A stretch of 64,000 bases of DNA from Aestuariibius sp. HNIBRBA575 (GCF_040932005.1 NZ_CP162414.1:3065501-3129500), one strand, 5' to 3'. Shown: positions 11,144-19,781, numbered from the stretch's first letter. Translations and numbers: made by a program. Notes: a model not told the origin generated them from the sequence alone.

Positions 11144-11180
11144 CGAATCACCTTGGTAATGGATTGACGAAGGTGATTCG
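11144..11180. promoter_or_regulatory. GANTC-containing inverted repeat upstream of cassette copy 2
   Basis: CGAATCACC (11144-11152) and GGTGATTCG (11172-11180) form a perfect 9-bp inverted repeat separated by 19 nt, and each half contains one GANTC. The half-sites match those before copy 1 (9523 and 9569), though the spacing differs. It lies about 90 bp before the start of the second rhodanese-like gene. A role as operator or methylation-sensitive promoter element is inferred. Confidence 0.5.
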
Positions 11181-11272
11181 CACGAACTACATCTGGTAGT
11201 CACAATCCTGTGCGCATCGCCTGCCAGCGAGCATACCTAAATATAGCGTACACGTATTGGGGGGTAACATCG

Positions 11273-11908
11273 ATGAAAACACACGCGCGTATTCTATGTG
11301 CAGCAACATTGCTGGTATCAACCAGCGTTTCTGCCCAAGAGGTCAATATAACAACGTTCAAAGAACAATCGACCTTTGTTCTGAATGGGCAGAGTTTTTC
11401 GATCGAACGTGATCAAAATCAGGACCACATGCTGACGGGCGAATTTTCACGCACCTCGCGTGCCTGTCCCCCGTTTTGCATTCAGCCCATGCAGGCCGCG
11501 GCCGGTGTTGAAACTGTTGGCGAACTCGAAGTGTTGGATTTCCTAGAAGACGTCGTATCCAACAATACCGGGTTGCTGGTGGATAGCCGCCTGCCGGAAT
11601 GGTTCAGCAACGGCACTATTCCGGGTGCCGTGAACGTGCCCTTTGCGACGCTTGACCCATCCAACCCCTATCGCAGCGATATTCTGCGCGCATTAGGGGC
11701 GACGGATCTGGGATCTGGGCTCGATTTTTCGAACGCGATGGACCTGATGCTGTTTTGCAATGGCCCGTGGTGTGAACAAGCGACAATCGCCATCAACAAT
11801 CTGGTTGGTGCCGGATACCCCACAAACAAGATTTTCTACTACCGCGGTGGAATGCAATCCTGGCTGCAACTTGGCCTGACTGTCACCGCCCCCAATTCAA
11901 ATGGCTAA
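11273..11908 (+). CDS. Secreted rhodanese-like protein with catalytic cysteine (cassette copy 2)
   Basis: The 211-residue paralogue of 9676-10299 has signal peptide MKTHARILCAATLLVSTSVS with AQ at the cleavage site. The C-x3-C pair is CPPFC (Cys65, Cys69). The rhodanese-like domain keeps the active-site loop FCNGPWCEQA with Cys162 and an extra Cys167, followed by KIFYYRGGMQSW near the end. It is therefore the member of the pair likely to handle sulfur or a redox thiol in the periplasm. The ATG at 11273 follows GGGGGGT at a suitable distance; the frame extends further upstream but would displace the signal peptide. The partner LysM gene follows 36 bp later. Confidence 0.85.
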   Translation: MKTHARILCAATLLVSTSVSAQEVNITTFKEQSTFVLNGQSFSIERDQNQDHMLTGEFSRTSRACPPFCIQPMQAAAGVETVGELEVLDFLEDVVSNNTGLLVDSRLPEWFSNGTIPGAVNVPFATLDPSNPYRSDILRALGATDLGSGLDFSNAMDLMLFCNGPWCEQATIAINNLVGAGYPTNKIFYYRGGMQSWLQLGLTVTAPNSNG

Positions 11909-11944
11909 CGCCTGCGTGAAAACAACAAAAGAGACGACAAGATC

Positions 11945-12799
11945 ATGATCCGTTCCGTAATTGCCATCTTTAGCTTTGCCGTTGTGCTGTGCTTGTTCAT
12001 TATTTTCCGCAGCACCGGTGAACGCCAACCTCAGGTGGCGGATATTCCACCGGCGCCGGTGATCCCCCAAGAGGTCGTCGAAGTGACACGCGCCCCGGCA
12101 GAACCGATGATCATTCCCGCCGAACGCCGCCCCGCCATGCCCGTCGACGCAATGGTTCAGCCGCAATCTGAGCGAACCGGCATCATGACCGACAGCACGT
12201 CGATGCAGGACATGACCATTAACGTTTTGGCTGATCTGGGTCTGGCCACAAATGAACCGCCGGTGCCGTTGGTGGATGAGAACCTGCAAAACACCGCGTC
12301 CATTCTGGCCGGAATTCAGGCTGTGACAGGACGGGACGCTGATATTGCGCCGCGCGAAAGCCTGCAAAATCTGGTGGTCACTGCGCTACAGGCCGGCGAA
12401 AGCGACGCCTATATCGACGCGCTGATCAACGAAGCCGCCAAGCAAGGTGAGATCACCGTGCCAGAGGTTCTGGTGACGTCGGATGGCCGGGTTGATACCG
12501 CGACATTGCTGTCCAACATTGTCACACAGGCCCAAATCGCAGCCACTGGTGTCGCACCAGAGGTGCCGGTTCTGGACCCCACACAATCCGAAGGCGTTGA
12601 GGTTCGCGTTGTGCAGCGCGCCACCGAAACCGTTCAGAACAAATTCTATACGGTTCAGCGCGGCGACAGCCTTGGCGGGATCGCGATCAAATTCTACGGG
12701 AATGCAGCGGAATACCGGAAAATTTTCGACGCAAACCGCCAATTGCTATCCAGCCCGGACACGATCCGCGCCGGGCAGCGGTTGTTCATTCCGACCTAA
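11945..12799 (+). CDS. Membrane-anchored LysM-domain protein (cassette copy 2)
   Basis: The 284-residue protein has a clean N-terminal transmembrane helix (VIAIFSFAVVLCLFIIF, residues 4-21). A Pro/Glu-rich linker runs to about residue 75, then a helical middle domain (YIDALINEAAKQGEITVPE), and a C-terminal LysM repeat (FYTVQRGDSLGGIAIKFYG to AGQRLFIPT, about residues 233-284). It is the paralogue of 10314-11096; the middle and LysM regions align, while linkers and anchors differ. The layout resembles small wall-binding scaffold proteins more than a hydrolase, and no catalytic domain is seen. It is probably translated from the same transcript as the preceding rhodanese-like gene. Confidence 0.85.
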   Translation: MIRSVIAIFSFAVVLCLFIIFRSTGERQPQVADIPPAPVIPQEVVEVTRAPAEPMIIPAERRPAMPVDAMVQPQSERTGIMTDSTSMQDMTINVLADLGLATNEPPVPLVDENLQNTASILAGIQAVTGRDADIAPRESLQNLVVTALQAGESDAYIDALINEAAKQGEITVPEVLVTSDGRVDTATLLSNIVTQAQIAATGVAPEVPVLDPTQSEGVEVRVVQRATETVQNKFYTVQRGDSLGGIAIKFYGNAAEYRKIFDANRQLLSSPDTIRAGQRLFIPT

Positions 12800-12888
12800 C
12801 CCTTCTGGGTGGGTCATACCTGTTAGGCAGGGCAAGGGGGCGGGCTTAGGCGCGTCCCTTTGTTTTTGGTCTGGCGCATATTTGCGGG

Positions 12889-13950
12889 TTACTCCGCCTC
12901 GCGGCCCCAATTTTCGCCCTGCATTTCCCGCAATCGGCTGGCGGTGCGTTCAAATTCAAACGTGCCTTCGCCTTCGAGGTAGAGCATTTCAGGTTCAGCC
13001 GCCGCCGATCCGATCAATTTGACGTTGCCCTCATAGAGCGCGTCAATCAGGGTCACAAACCGTTTGGCTTCGTTGAAATTGGACCGGCCCAGCGCGGGAA
13101 TATCGTCGAGCAACAGCACACGCACATTGCGCGCCAATTCCAGATAATCCGCAGCGCCCAGCATTTTTCCACAAAGATCAAAGAAGCTACAGCGCGCTAC
13201 ACCATTGTGAAAATGGGGGATTTCGACCTCGCGGCCTTTGACTTTTAGGATCAGGGGGCGAGTATCCCCGGCGGTCAATTCCTGCCAAATCGCGGCCATT
13301 TTCGCACGGGCATCTGCATTATTTGGGCTGAAATAGACCTGCGACCCGGCCAGTTTACGCTGGCGATAATCCGTCTCGCTCGCCAGTTCCCAGATGTTCA
13401 GGCGATCCTTAATCTGGGCGATAAACGGCAAAAACAGCTGCCGGTTCAGCCCGTTTTTATACAGATCATCCGGCACGCGGTTGGATGTCGTCACAATCGT
13501 CACGCCCGCATCAAACAACGCTTCGAACAGGCGGCCGACGATCATCGCATCGGTGATATCCGTGATCTGCATTTCATCAAAGGCCAGAAACCGGATGTCT
13601 TTGGACAGGCTGTCAGCAACCGGTTTGATTGCGTCATCCACACCAGTGTCACGCGCCGTTTTCATTTCGGCGTGCACCCATTGCATAAACGCATGGAAAT
13701 GTTCGCGCCGCTTGGGCACGCTGACCGCATCAAAAAGCAAATCCATCAACATGGATTTCCCACGCCCCACGCCGCCCCACATATAAAGCCCACGCACCGG
13801 TTCAGGCGCCTTGCGAAACAGGCCCTTTTTCACCGGTTCGGCCAGTTGCGCGCGAATGCGTTCTAACTCTGGCAGGACCTCTTCTTGGACGGGGTCATGA
13901 TGCAGATCGCCGACATCCACACGGGCATTATATACGGATTGAATTGTCAT
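12889..13950 (-). CDS. zapE: Cell division protein ZapE (AFG1-like ATPase)
   Basis: The 353-residue AFG1-family P-loop ATPase matches E. coli ZapE, which associates with the Z-ring. Walker A is WGGVGRGKSMLMD (around residue 60) and Walker B is FLAFDEMQITD. The later VRVLLLDDIPALG and NFNEAKRFVTLIDALYE are typical of the family. The length is close to usual. It converges with the cassette-2 LysM gene, 89 bp apart, and no strong terminator is visible in that gap. The ATG at 13950 is the only sensible start. The gene is single and has no obvious operon partner. Confidence 0.92.
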   Translation of the reverse strand: MTIQSVYNARVDVGDLHHDPVQEEVLPELERIRAQLAEPVKKGLFRKAPEPVRGLYMWGGVGRGKSMLMDLLFDAVSVPKRREHFHAFMQWVHAEMKTARDTGVDDAIKPVADSLSKDIRFLAFDEMQITDITDAMIVGRLFEALFDAGVTIVTTSNRVPDDLYKNGLNRQLFLPFIAQIKDRLNIWELASETDYRQRKLAGSQVYFSPNNADARAKMAAIWQELTAGDTRPLILKVKGREVEIPHFHNGVARCSFFDLCGKMLGAADYLELARNVRVLLLDDIPALGRSNFNEAKRFVTLIDALYEGNVKLIGSAAAEPEMLYLEGEGTFEFERTASRLREMQGENWGREAE

Positions 13951-14067
13951 ATCCGTTCTTTAATGCCCGCTCATCCGTTTAGAAAGCGTGCAAATCCCGG
14001 ATTGCCGCTTTGTGTTATGACCATCACAGAAATTGATACACACAGGTACAAAACATGAATTGACGTT

Positions 14068-15330
14068 ATGCCTTTTCGTTACAAAGATGCACGCATGGAA
14101 CGTAAATCACCCTTAATGACCCCCGTCCTGATTGCAGGGTGTATCATCATCATGATGAGTTTTGCCGTACGTGCCTCGTTTGGGGTGTTTCAAATCCCCA
14201 TCGCAGAAGAGTTCAACTGGCTGCGGGCAGATTTTTCATTGGCGATTGCCATTCAGAACCTCGCTTGGGGCATTGGACAGCCGATTTTTGGTGCCATCGC
14301 TGAAAAAATCGGGGATCGCAAAGCCATCATTATGGGCGCGCTGATGTATGCGGCCGGGTTGCTGCTGTCATCGGGGGCAACCACGCCGATCGCGCATCAA
14401 TTCTACGAAGTCTTTGTCGGATTTGGCATTGCAGGCACCGGGTTCGGGGTGATTTTGGCCATTGTGGGCCGTGCGTCCAGTGATGAAAACCGGTTCATGA
14501 GCCTGGCCATTGCCACCGCCGCCGGGTCCGCCGGGCAGGTCTTTGGCGCGCCGATGGCGGAATGGATGCTGGGGTTCATGTCGTGGCAATCGGTGTTTGT
14601 GGCCTTTGCCGGGATGATCATCCTATCGCTGGCCGTTTTGCCGATGATGCGGTCGCCACAAATCGCCACCAAAGCCGAGCTGGAAGAAAGCATGGGCCAA
14701 ATTCTGGGCCGCGCATTCCGGGACCCAACCTATACGATGATCTTTTTGGGCTTCTTTTCCTGTGGCTATCAACTGGCATTTATCACCGCGCATTTCCCGG
14801 CCTTTGTCGCTGAAATGTGTGGGCCGATCATGACCGGCGGTTTGCTGGATGGGTTGGGGATTTCGACCACATCGGCATTGGGCGCGATTGCGATTTCGCT
14901 GATTGGGCTGGCCAATATCGGCGGCACATTGATGGCGGGCTATCTGGGCAAACGCTATTCCAAGAAATACCTGCTGGCCGGGATCTATACCGCGCGGACG
15001 ATTGTTGCGGCCCTGTTCATATTGGTGCCGATGACACCAATGACGGTCGTGATTTTTTCGATTGCGATGGGGTCATTGTGGTTGGCAACTGTGCCGCTGA
15101 CCAGTGGTCTGGTCGCGCATATTTACGGGCTGCGGTACATGGGGACGCTCTATGGGATCGTGTTCTTTAGCCACCAATTGGGGTCGTTCCTGGGTGTGTG
15201 GCTGGGGGGGCGGATGTATGACATCTACGGCAGCTATCAGGCCGTTTGGTGGGTTGGTGTGGGCGTTGGCGCGTTTTCGGCGTTGATCCATCTACCGATC
15301 CGCGAAAGCCGCGCGCCCATCGCCGCCTAG
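14068..15330 (+). CDS. MFS transporter
   Basis: This is an integral membrane protein of about 420 residues with roughly twelve hydrophobic segments and the usual MFS loop between helices 2 and 3 (EKIGDRKAIIMG). The N-terminal part (ASFGVFQIPIAEEFNW, LAIAIQNLAWGIGQP) resembles the oxalate/formate and monocarboxylate antiporter branch, but the substrate cannot be assigned. A start at 14095 (MERKSPLM) is an alternative, and neither candidate has a strong ribosome-binding site. The stop lies one base from the stop of the convergent OmpA-like gene. No regulator or catabolic gene is adjacent. Confidence 0.85.
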   Translation: MPFRYKDARMERKSPLMTPVLIAGCIIIMMSFAVRASFGVFQIPIAEEFNWLRADFSLAIAIQNLAWGIGQPIFGAIAEKIGDRKAIIMGALMYAAGLLLSSGATTPIAHQFYEVFVGFGIAGTGFGVILAIVGRASSDENRFMSLAIATAAGSAGQVFGAPMAEWMLGFMSWQSVFVAFAGMIILSLAVLPMMRSPQIATKAELEESMGQILGRAFRDPTYTMIFLGFFSCGYQLAFITAHFPAFVAEMCGPIMTGGLLDGLGISTTSALGAIAISLIGLANIGGTLMAGYLGKRYSKKYLLAGIYTARTIVAALFILVPMTPMTVVIFSIAMGSLWLATVPLTSGLVAHIYGLRYMGTLYGIVFFSHQLGSFLGVWLGGRMYDIYGSYQAVWWVGVGVGAFSALIHLPIRESRAPIAA

Positions 15331-15331
15331 C

Positions 15332-16270
15332 CTATTCGTTGGACACCATGATCACTTCGACCCGGCGGTTGGCTTCGCGCCCCTCGGCTGACAGATTGCT
15401 GGACAAAGGCGACAGATAGCCCATGCCTTCGGCCCCCAATTGGGCGCGGTTGACCTGATATTCACGCACCAACCGTTCCAGAACAGAGCCAGCTCGCCGC
15501 TTGGACAGGGCGATGTTGCCGTCCAGCGACCCTTGGCTATCGGTGTGCCCAACCAACGCAACCACGCGCGATGGATGGCTGTTTAGATAATCCGCCAGTG
15601 TTTGCAGACTATCAAAGGGGCCCTCACCCAGTTGCGCCGATCCGGTTTCAAAGGCCAGATCACCCAAAACAACATGCCCGTTGGTTTCCAATTGCCCGAC
15701 CAAATCCCCGGCCTGTTCCGGCGCGATGGATGTGGTGCCGCGCATCACCGGATTGGATGCGCCGCCACGCAGACCCTGTTGACCGGTTTGCGTGACAGAC
15801 GTGACCTGAACGTACCCCGCGCGACTGGACCGGCTGACAATCAGGGTCACATATTCGTCGGTTTCGCCATTTTGAGCCGCAAAGTAACGGTAATCGCCCA
15901 GATCGACATACATGTCCGGCAGACCCAGAATTTCGGTGGAAAACCTGAAATCAAACCCGCCGCATGCCTTGGTTTCGCATTCATACAGCGTGTCAAACCC
16001 ACCTTGTGCCAGCTGCGTCTTAAGCGGGGACAATATCTGTAAGGTCGTTAACCCCTGCGCATCAATCCGCCATGCCTGCCGCGTAACCGCGCCTTCGGCG
16101 ATGTTAAACGGGATGAACCCGTCCACCCATGGCCCAGTGGGCAATGCATACGACCCCTGAGGCGTCACGGATTCAGATTGTAACTGGGCGTTGCCCGGAA
16201 ATTCCAGCACCAAAGCCCCGGCCAAACCGGGGATCAAGCTACAGATCAAGGCAAGTGCGGTTCTGATCAT
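15332..16270 (-). CDS. OmpA-family outer-membrane/peptidoglycan-binding protein
   Basis: The 312-residue exported protein has a signal peptide (MIRTALALICSLIPGLAGA). A beta-rich N-terminal domain of about 170 residues has one Cys pair (YECETKACGG). The C-terminal OmpA-like domain runs from about residue 195, with LAFETGSAQLG, VALVGHTDSQGSLDGN and LSKRRAGSVLERL. The C-terminal domain binds diaminopimelate in peptidoglycan (known for the family). It is the last gene of a co-directional chain and its start overlaps the AhpD-like stop by 4 nt. It lacks an obvious beta-barrel, so it may be periplasmic rather than a porin. Confidence 0.88.
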   Translation of the reverse strand: MIRTALALICSLIPGLAGALVLEFPGNAQLQSESVTPQGSYALPTGPWVDGFIPFNIAEGAVTRQAWRIDAQGLTTLQILSPLKTQLAQGGFDTLYECETKACGGFDFRFSTEILGLPDMYVDLGDYRYFAAQNGETDEYVTLIVSRSSRAGYVQVTSVTQTGQQGLRGGASNPVMRGTTSIAPEQAGDLVGQLETNGHVVLGDLAFETGSAQLGEGPFDSLQTLADYLNSHPSRVVALVGHTDSQGSLDGNIALSKRRAGSVLERLVREYQVNRAQLGAEGMGYLSPLSSNLSAEGREANRRVEVIMVSNE

Positions 16271-16839
16271 CGATGTGCTGCGTGGTAGTCATCATTTGGG
16301 GCCATGGCCGTCGCCGATGCCATGCGGTTGGACATGTTATAAAACCCAATGGTTGAAACAATGTCCCAGATATCGCGATCGCTAAATCCAACATCCCGCA
16401 GGGCCTGACGGTCTGCCTCGACCACGGCGTGGCTTTCTTTGGTGACCTTTTCTGCAAATAACAGCATGGCAGTTTGACGATCATCCAACGGGGCGACACG
16501 CCAGTTCATCACCAGCATTTCACCCAGCTTTGGATCGCCCGACAATTGCCGCACAGCCGCGCCATGCGCTGTCAGGCAATAAAAACATTTGTTGATGGCA
16601 CTGACAGTGACGGCAATCATTTCGCGCTCTAGCTTGCTTAGGCCGCTATCGGCCAGCATCACGTCATTATAAAGCGCCGAAAACGCGTTTAGCTTTTGTG
16701 CGTCAAACGCATAGGCGCGCAGCACATTGGGCACCATGCCTAGCTTGTCTTCGCAGACGGCGAAATATTTGGCCACATCGTCGGGCAATGGGTCCATTTG
16801 CGGCAGGTTCAGCGCCGTGGGCAAGTCAGGTTTGGTCAT
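16267..16839 (-). CDS. AhpD-like carboxymuconolactone decarboxylase-family (peroxidase-related) protein
   Basis: The 190-residue alpha-helical protein carries the AhpD motif C-x2-C with nearby His (NKCFYCLTAHGAAV), typical of thiol peroxidase-related enzymes in the CMD family. From overall sequence it resembles the proteins annotated as peroxidase-related enzyme. It probably acts on alkyl hydroperoxides or as a redox partner; the physiological reductant is not visible. It lies inside the cinA-GNAT-AhpD-OmpA chain, with ATGA overlaps on both sides (16836-16839 and 16267-16270), so the four proteins are co-translated although their functions look unrelated. Confidence 0.88.
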   Translation of the reverse strand: MTKPDLPTALNLPQMDPLPDDVAKYFAVCEDKLGMVPNVLRAYAFDAQKLNAFSALYNDVMLADSGLSKLEREMIAVTVSAINKCFYCLTAHGAAVRQLSGDPKLGEMLVMNWRVAPLDDRQTAMLLFAEKVTKESHAVVEADRQALRDVGFSDRDIWDIVSTIGFYNMSNRMASATAMAPNDDYHAAHR

Positions 16840-17567
16840 GTGTCCTCCGGGTGAATGCGATAATGGTATTGCCCAACACAGGCAAATCCCATCGAAGTAT
16901 AAAGCCCATTGGCCGCATCATTGGCCTGCGTACACACCATGGACAAATGTGACTGGCATTGCTGTTTGGCCCAGAACGCACAGGACGTCACCATGTGTCG
17001 CGCCAACCCATTGCGCCGAAATTGCGCCGCGGTTTCCATCGCGTGGACCATCGCGATATTGTCATATGTCCCAACAAAAACCGCCCCCGCGGGACGATCA
17101 TGCACCCGCCCCATCAATGTGGTTTTAGGTTGGTTGGCGCGCTGCATCACCGCAAGTCGCCCCGCACCAATCCCCCCGGCCTGCCAGACTTCGATTTGGC
17201 TGACCAAAGGCGGCCAAACCTCAAAGGTTGTGATCTGAGGGGGACGTTTCAGGGCGATCTGTTCAACCGGCGCAACATAGACGTTTACCGGGTCTTTGAT
17301 CCTGTAACCCCGGTCATTCAGATCCGCATCCAACGCCGTATCCCATTCGCGGATCATAAACAGGCGTGGCTGTTCCATGTCGCGCATTGCCGTTTCTGCA
17401 GCGTCGATATCGGTTGACGTCACCGGGCCAAGCGTCGTTGCCGCAGACACGCGGCTGCCCCCATTTGCGCCTTGGCGTAACGTGAACGGTCCCAGATCAA
17501 ACCGCCGCAAGGCTGGCCATGACTGGTCAATCACACCGTATAATTGGCCAATGCTGGGCTGGCTCAT
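16836..17567 (-). CDS. GNAT-family N-acetyltransferase
   Basis: In this 243-residue protein the C-terminal half has the GNAT acetyl-CoA site: AMETAAQFRRNGLARHMV (the R-x2-G-x-A type loop) and ANDAANGLYTSMGFACVGQYHY at the end. The N-terminal 120 residues are less conserved and may form a second, degenerate GNAT lobe. The substrate is unknown. Both ends overlap neighbouring genes by 4 nt. Family assignment is firm, function is open. Confidence 0.85.
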   Translation of the reverse strand: MSQPSIGQLYGVIDQSWPALRRFDLGPFTLRQGANGGSRVSAATTLGPVTSTDIDAAETAMRDMEQPRLFMIREWDTALDADLNDRGYRIKDPVNVYVAPVEQIALKRPPQITTFEVWPPLVSQIEVWQAGGIGAGRLAVMQRANQPKTTLMGRVHDRPAGAVFVGTYDNIAMVHAMETAAQFRRNGLARHMVTSCAFWAKQQCQSHLSMVCTQANDAANGLYTSMGFACVGQYHYRIHPEDT

Positions 17568-18283
17568 GCAAAAACCTCGGATAAACGCACCATCGCCGCA
17601 TCAAGCCGGGATGCATCCGTGCCCCGCACCACCAGATTGGACCCGTAAATCCCGTTATGCGTAAAGGGATAAGATCCAAAGCTGAGATCGGTAAATTCCT
17701 CAGCCAAGGCGGCAAATGGCCCGGCGATGTCGCCTTCTCCTCTTTCGACTCGCAATGTCTGTGACAACAGGGGCGCCCCGCCGGTCAAACGCGGCAAAAG
17801 CCCCGCCAACATGGCCTGAAAAATATTGGGCACGCCGGCCATAACATGCACATTCTCAAGACTAAATCCCGGTGCCGTGCTGATGGGATTGTCGATCAAA
17901 ACCGCCCCGTCCGGAATGCGGGCCATGCGCAAACGGGCTTGGTTCAGGTCCTGACCAGATCGATCATAATGGGCCTGCAACAGGGCGCGGGCATCATCGC
18001 GCACACCCACGTGCACCCCAAAGGCAGCGGCAACACAATCGGCGGTGATATCGTCATGGGTCGGGCCGATGCCCCCAGTGGTAAACACATGGTCAAACCG
18101 GCTGCGCAGCGCCGTGACGGCATCCGCAATGGCCCCCGGATCATCACTGACAACGCGCACTTCGCGCAGATCAATGCCCTTTTCGGTCAGCGCGCCAGCC
18201 AGATGGTGCATATTCGCATCCCGCGTGCGCCCCGACAGGATTTCATCCCCGATCACAATCATCGCAGCACTAGGGTTAGACAT
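17564..18283 (-). CDS. CinA N-terminal (MoCF/MogA-like) domain protein
   Basis: This 239-residue protein corresponds to the molybdopterin-binding-like domain of CinA: IVIGDEILSGRTRDANMHH at the start, and FTTGGIGPTHDDITADCVA in the substrate loop. The C-terminal nicotinamide-nucleotide amidase domain of full-length CinA is absent, which is common in alphaproteobacteria, where the two domains are separate genes. A role in nucleotide repair or cofactor chemistry is possible. The start at 18283 is chosen because GGAGG stands 6-7 nt upstream; a further 17 in-frame codons upstream are unlikely. First gene of the four-gene chain running to 15332. Confidence 0.88.
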   Translation of the reverse strand: MSNPSAAMIVIGDEILSGRTRDANMHHLAGALTEKGIDLREVRVVSDDPGAIADAVTALRSRFDHVFTTGGIGPTHDDITADCVAAAFGVHVGVRDDARALLQAHYDRSGQDLNQARLRMARIPDGAVLIDNPISTAPGFSLENVHVMAGVPNIFQAMLAGLLPRLTGGAPLLSQTLRVERGEGDIAGPFAALAEEFTDLSFGSYPFTHNGIYGSNLVVRGTDASRLDAAMVRLSEVFA

Positions 18284-18363
18284 GGTGAACCTCCGAATTT
18301 GTGGCTGCAGGATACAGCCCCCACGCGCCGCCACAACCCGGTGCGACGCTGGGGCATAAATCC

Positions 18364-18900
18364 TCAGGTCAAATCTTGGGTGATGTTTTGAAACACCTCT
18401 GGATCATCCATGCTGTGTGACAAAATCATCGCGCCTTCTAGGGTTGCGATCAGCGTTTCGGCGTTTTTGGCGGCTGTGTGCGCATCATCGCCCTGCCGTG
18501 TGTAAACGGCAGTCAACCACGCCAAGTTTTGGCGAAAGAAATCCCTAGTTTTAGCGGCGACGGACGCAGGAAGATACCGAATTTCGGCCCCAAACATCCC
18601 ACAAAGGCACATCAATTCATCCTCAAGTTGGGCGCCGCGATACACCTGCACATATCTGTTCAGCATCACATCAGGCGTGGCATCATCTGGCGCACCAATC
18701 GCAGCCATAAACCGCTGAGTGTACCGATCAGCAATCGCGGCCCCCAGTGTTTCTTTGTTGGCGAAATGATAATGCACACTGGCCGATTTTATTCCGATTT
18801 CAGCGGCAATTTCGCGAAAACTAAACGCATGATACCCACCGACCCGCGCCATGCGTTCAGCGATATCCATTATTTTGATTGCTGTTTCGTTCTGGCTCAT
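18364..18900 (-). CDS. TetR-family transcriptional regulator
   Basis: The 178-residue protein has an N-terminal TetR helix-turn-helix (FREIAAEIGIKSASVHYHFANK, about residues 27-48), followed by an all-helical ligand-binding domain. The latter contains Cys residues in MCLCGMFGAE. A partial 16-bp palindrome 21 bp before the start (18922-18937) may be its own operator. The nearest downstream gene on the strand is cinA, 80 bp away, and might be co-regulated, but nothing in the sequence proves this. The ligand is unknown. Confidence 0.88.
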   Translation of the reverse strand: MSQNETAIKIMDIAERMARVGGYHAFSFREIAAEIGIKSASVHYHFANKETLGAAIADRYTQRFMAAIGAPDDATPDVMLNRYVQVYRGAQLEDELMCLCGMFGAEIRYLPASVAAKTRDFFRQNLAWLTAVYTRQGDDAHTAAKNAETLIATLEGAMILSHSMDDPEVFQNITQDLT

Positions 18901-18921
18901 TTGGGCACGCCTTTGTGATTG

Positions 18922-18937
18922 CCTACCTACAGATAGG
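18922..18937. promoter_or_regulatory. Candidate TetR operator
   Basis: CCTACCTACAGATAGG is an imperfect palindrome (6 of 8 base pairs match) placed just upstream of the TetR start, where an autorepression site is expected. CCTA...TAGG half-sites are frequent for TetR repressors. Position and symmetry are seen; binding is inferred. Confidence 0.4.
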
Positions 18938-19140
18938 AACTGCCAAGAACCGGGTCAATCTGAAACCAAAAACCCGACCCGCCTATTGGGTGGACCAAAT
19001 GACCAAGCAATAATCAATCCTCATGATCAGTCACTCTCGCAGGATGGGCGACCGGTGGCGGTGGTTTGGCGGCCCGCAACTCGTGTGAGACGTCAGATAA
19101 CTCTGGCCTAAGCGTCATAAACTGACCCAAACGCCTAAAA

Positions 19141-19174
19141 CCGGACATTCGAGCAAATTGCAGCGAATGTCCGG
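19141..19174 (-). terminator. Hairpin downstream of the HIT/phosphatase operon
   Basis: CCGGACATTCG (19141-19151) and CGAATGTCCGG (19164-19174) make a perfect 11-bp stem with a 12-nt loop. Read on the minus strand it is followed by TTTTAGG, a short U-tract, and lies 56 nt beyond the phosphatase stop. It could terminate that operon or be part of a dispersed intergenic repeat. Confidence 0.5.
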
Positions 19175-19229
19175 TTTGAGCCCATTTCAACCGATGCTGC
19201 GGTGACGACAAATGGCGGCTAAGGGCAGT

Positions 19230-19781
19230 CTATCGAATACACGGGCCTGCCCAGTGCTCGCGGATCGGAGCCTTTGGTCCTTCAAATCCTAGCTGAAGTA
19301 GTTCTTGAGCGATGAAAAAATTGATAAGTCCATGGCCGACAAATGCCACGTTTGTGTTGGTCTCAGCAATTCCAACCAGCTCTCGTGCTGCGTCTTTTGC
19401 GCGTCCTTTGAAGGCGGCATAACTTTCACAGTTCTCCTCAGCACCGCATCTCCACATCATGCGAGCAATCACGAACAATATTATGGCCGGGAGTTTGAGT
19501 GGAAGCGGCGGCAGGTTAGGCAATTCAGCTTCGCGGAATAATTCATCAGAACGGTCATACCGCTGAAATAGTGTCTTTGCTGATGATATGCTGCGCGGCA
19601 GACAGCTACAAACTACGACTTCGAAATGGTTTGCCGGAGGGGGCGTAGTTGGTGGGAGGATGATTTGTTGTGAGTCGTAGTGCTCGACCAGCGCCCGAAG
19701 GCTTGACGCACTAGACCAGGCCCATTTGTCAAATTCGACTTCTCCGTGCCTAAATAGACAAATTTCTAAGGGCTTCGTCAT
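19230..19781 (-). CDS. Histidine phosphatase-family protein
   Basis: The 183-residue protein has the phosphoglycerate-mutase/SixA-like RHG motif at the start (CLFRHGEVEF) and a second catalytic histidine in VAFVGHGLINFF. The arginine in VVCSCLPRSISSAKT fits the third phosphate-binding position. It probably removes a phosphate from a small molecule or phosphohistidine; the substrate is unknown. The central region (ILFVIARMMWRCG) is unusually hydrophobic for the family and might touch the membrane. Its start overlaps the HIT gene stop by 4 nt. The sequence composition looks less GC-rich than flanking genes. Confidence 0.82.
   Translation of the reverse strand: MTKPLEICLFRHGEVEFDKWAWSSASSLRALVEHYDSQQIILPPTTPPPANHFEVVVCSCLPRSISSAKTLFQRYDRSDELFREAELPNLPPLPLKLPAIILFVIARMMWRCGAEENCESYAAFKGRAKDAARELVGIAETNTNVAFVGHGLINFFIAQELLQLGFEGPKAPIREHWAGPCIR

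Larger units (their letters stand above)
18901..19229. other. Non-coding stretch between TetR and the histidine-phosphatase gene
   Basis: These 329 bp hold no convincing gene. The TetR-proximal 40 bp contain the candidate operator. At 19141-19174 there is a strong hairpin described separately. The rest shows only short unremarkable AT-rich and GC-rich patches. It may mark the left edge of an acquired segment that runs to about 21.2 kb, because gene content changes from core to accessory here. Confidence 0.5.
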
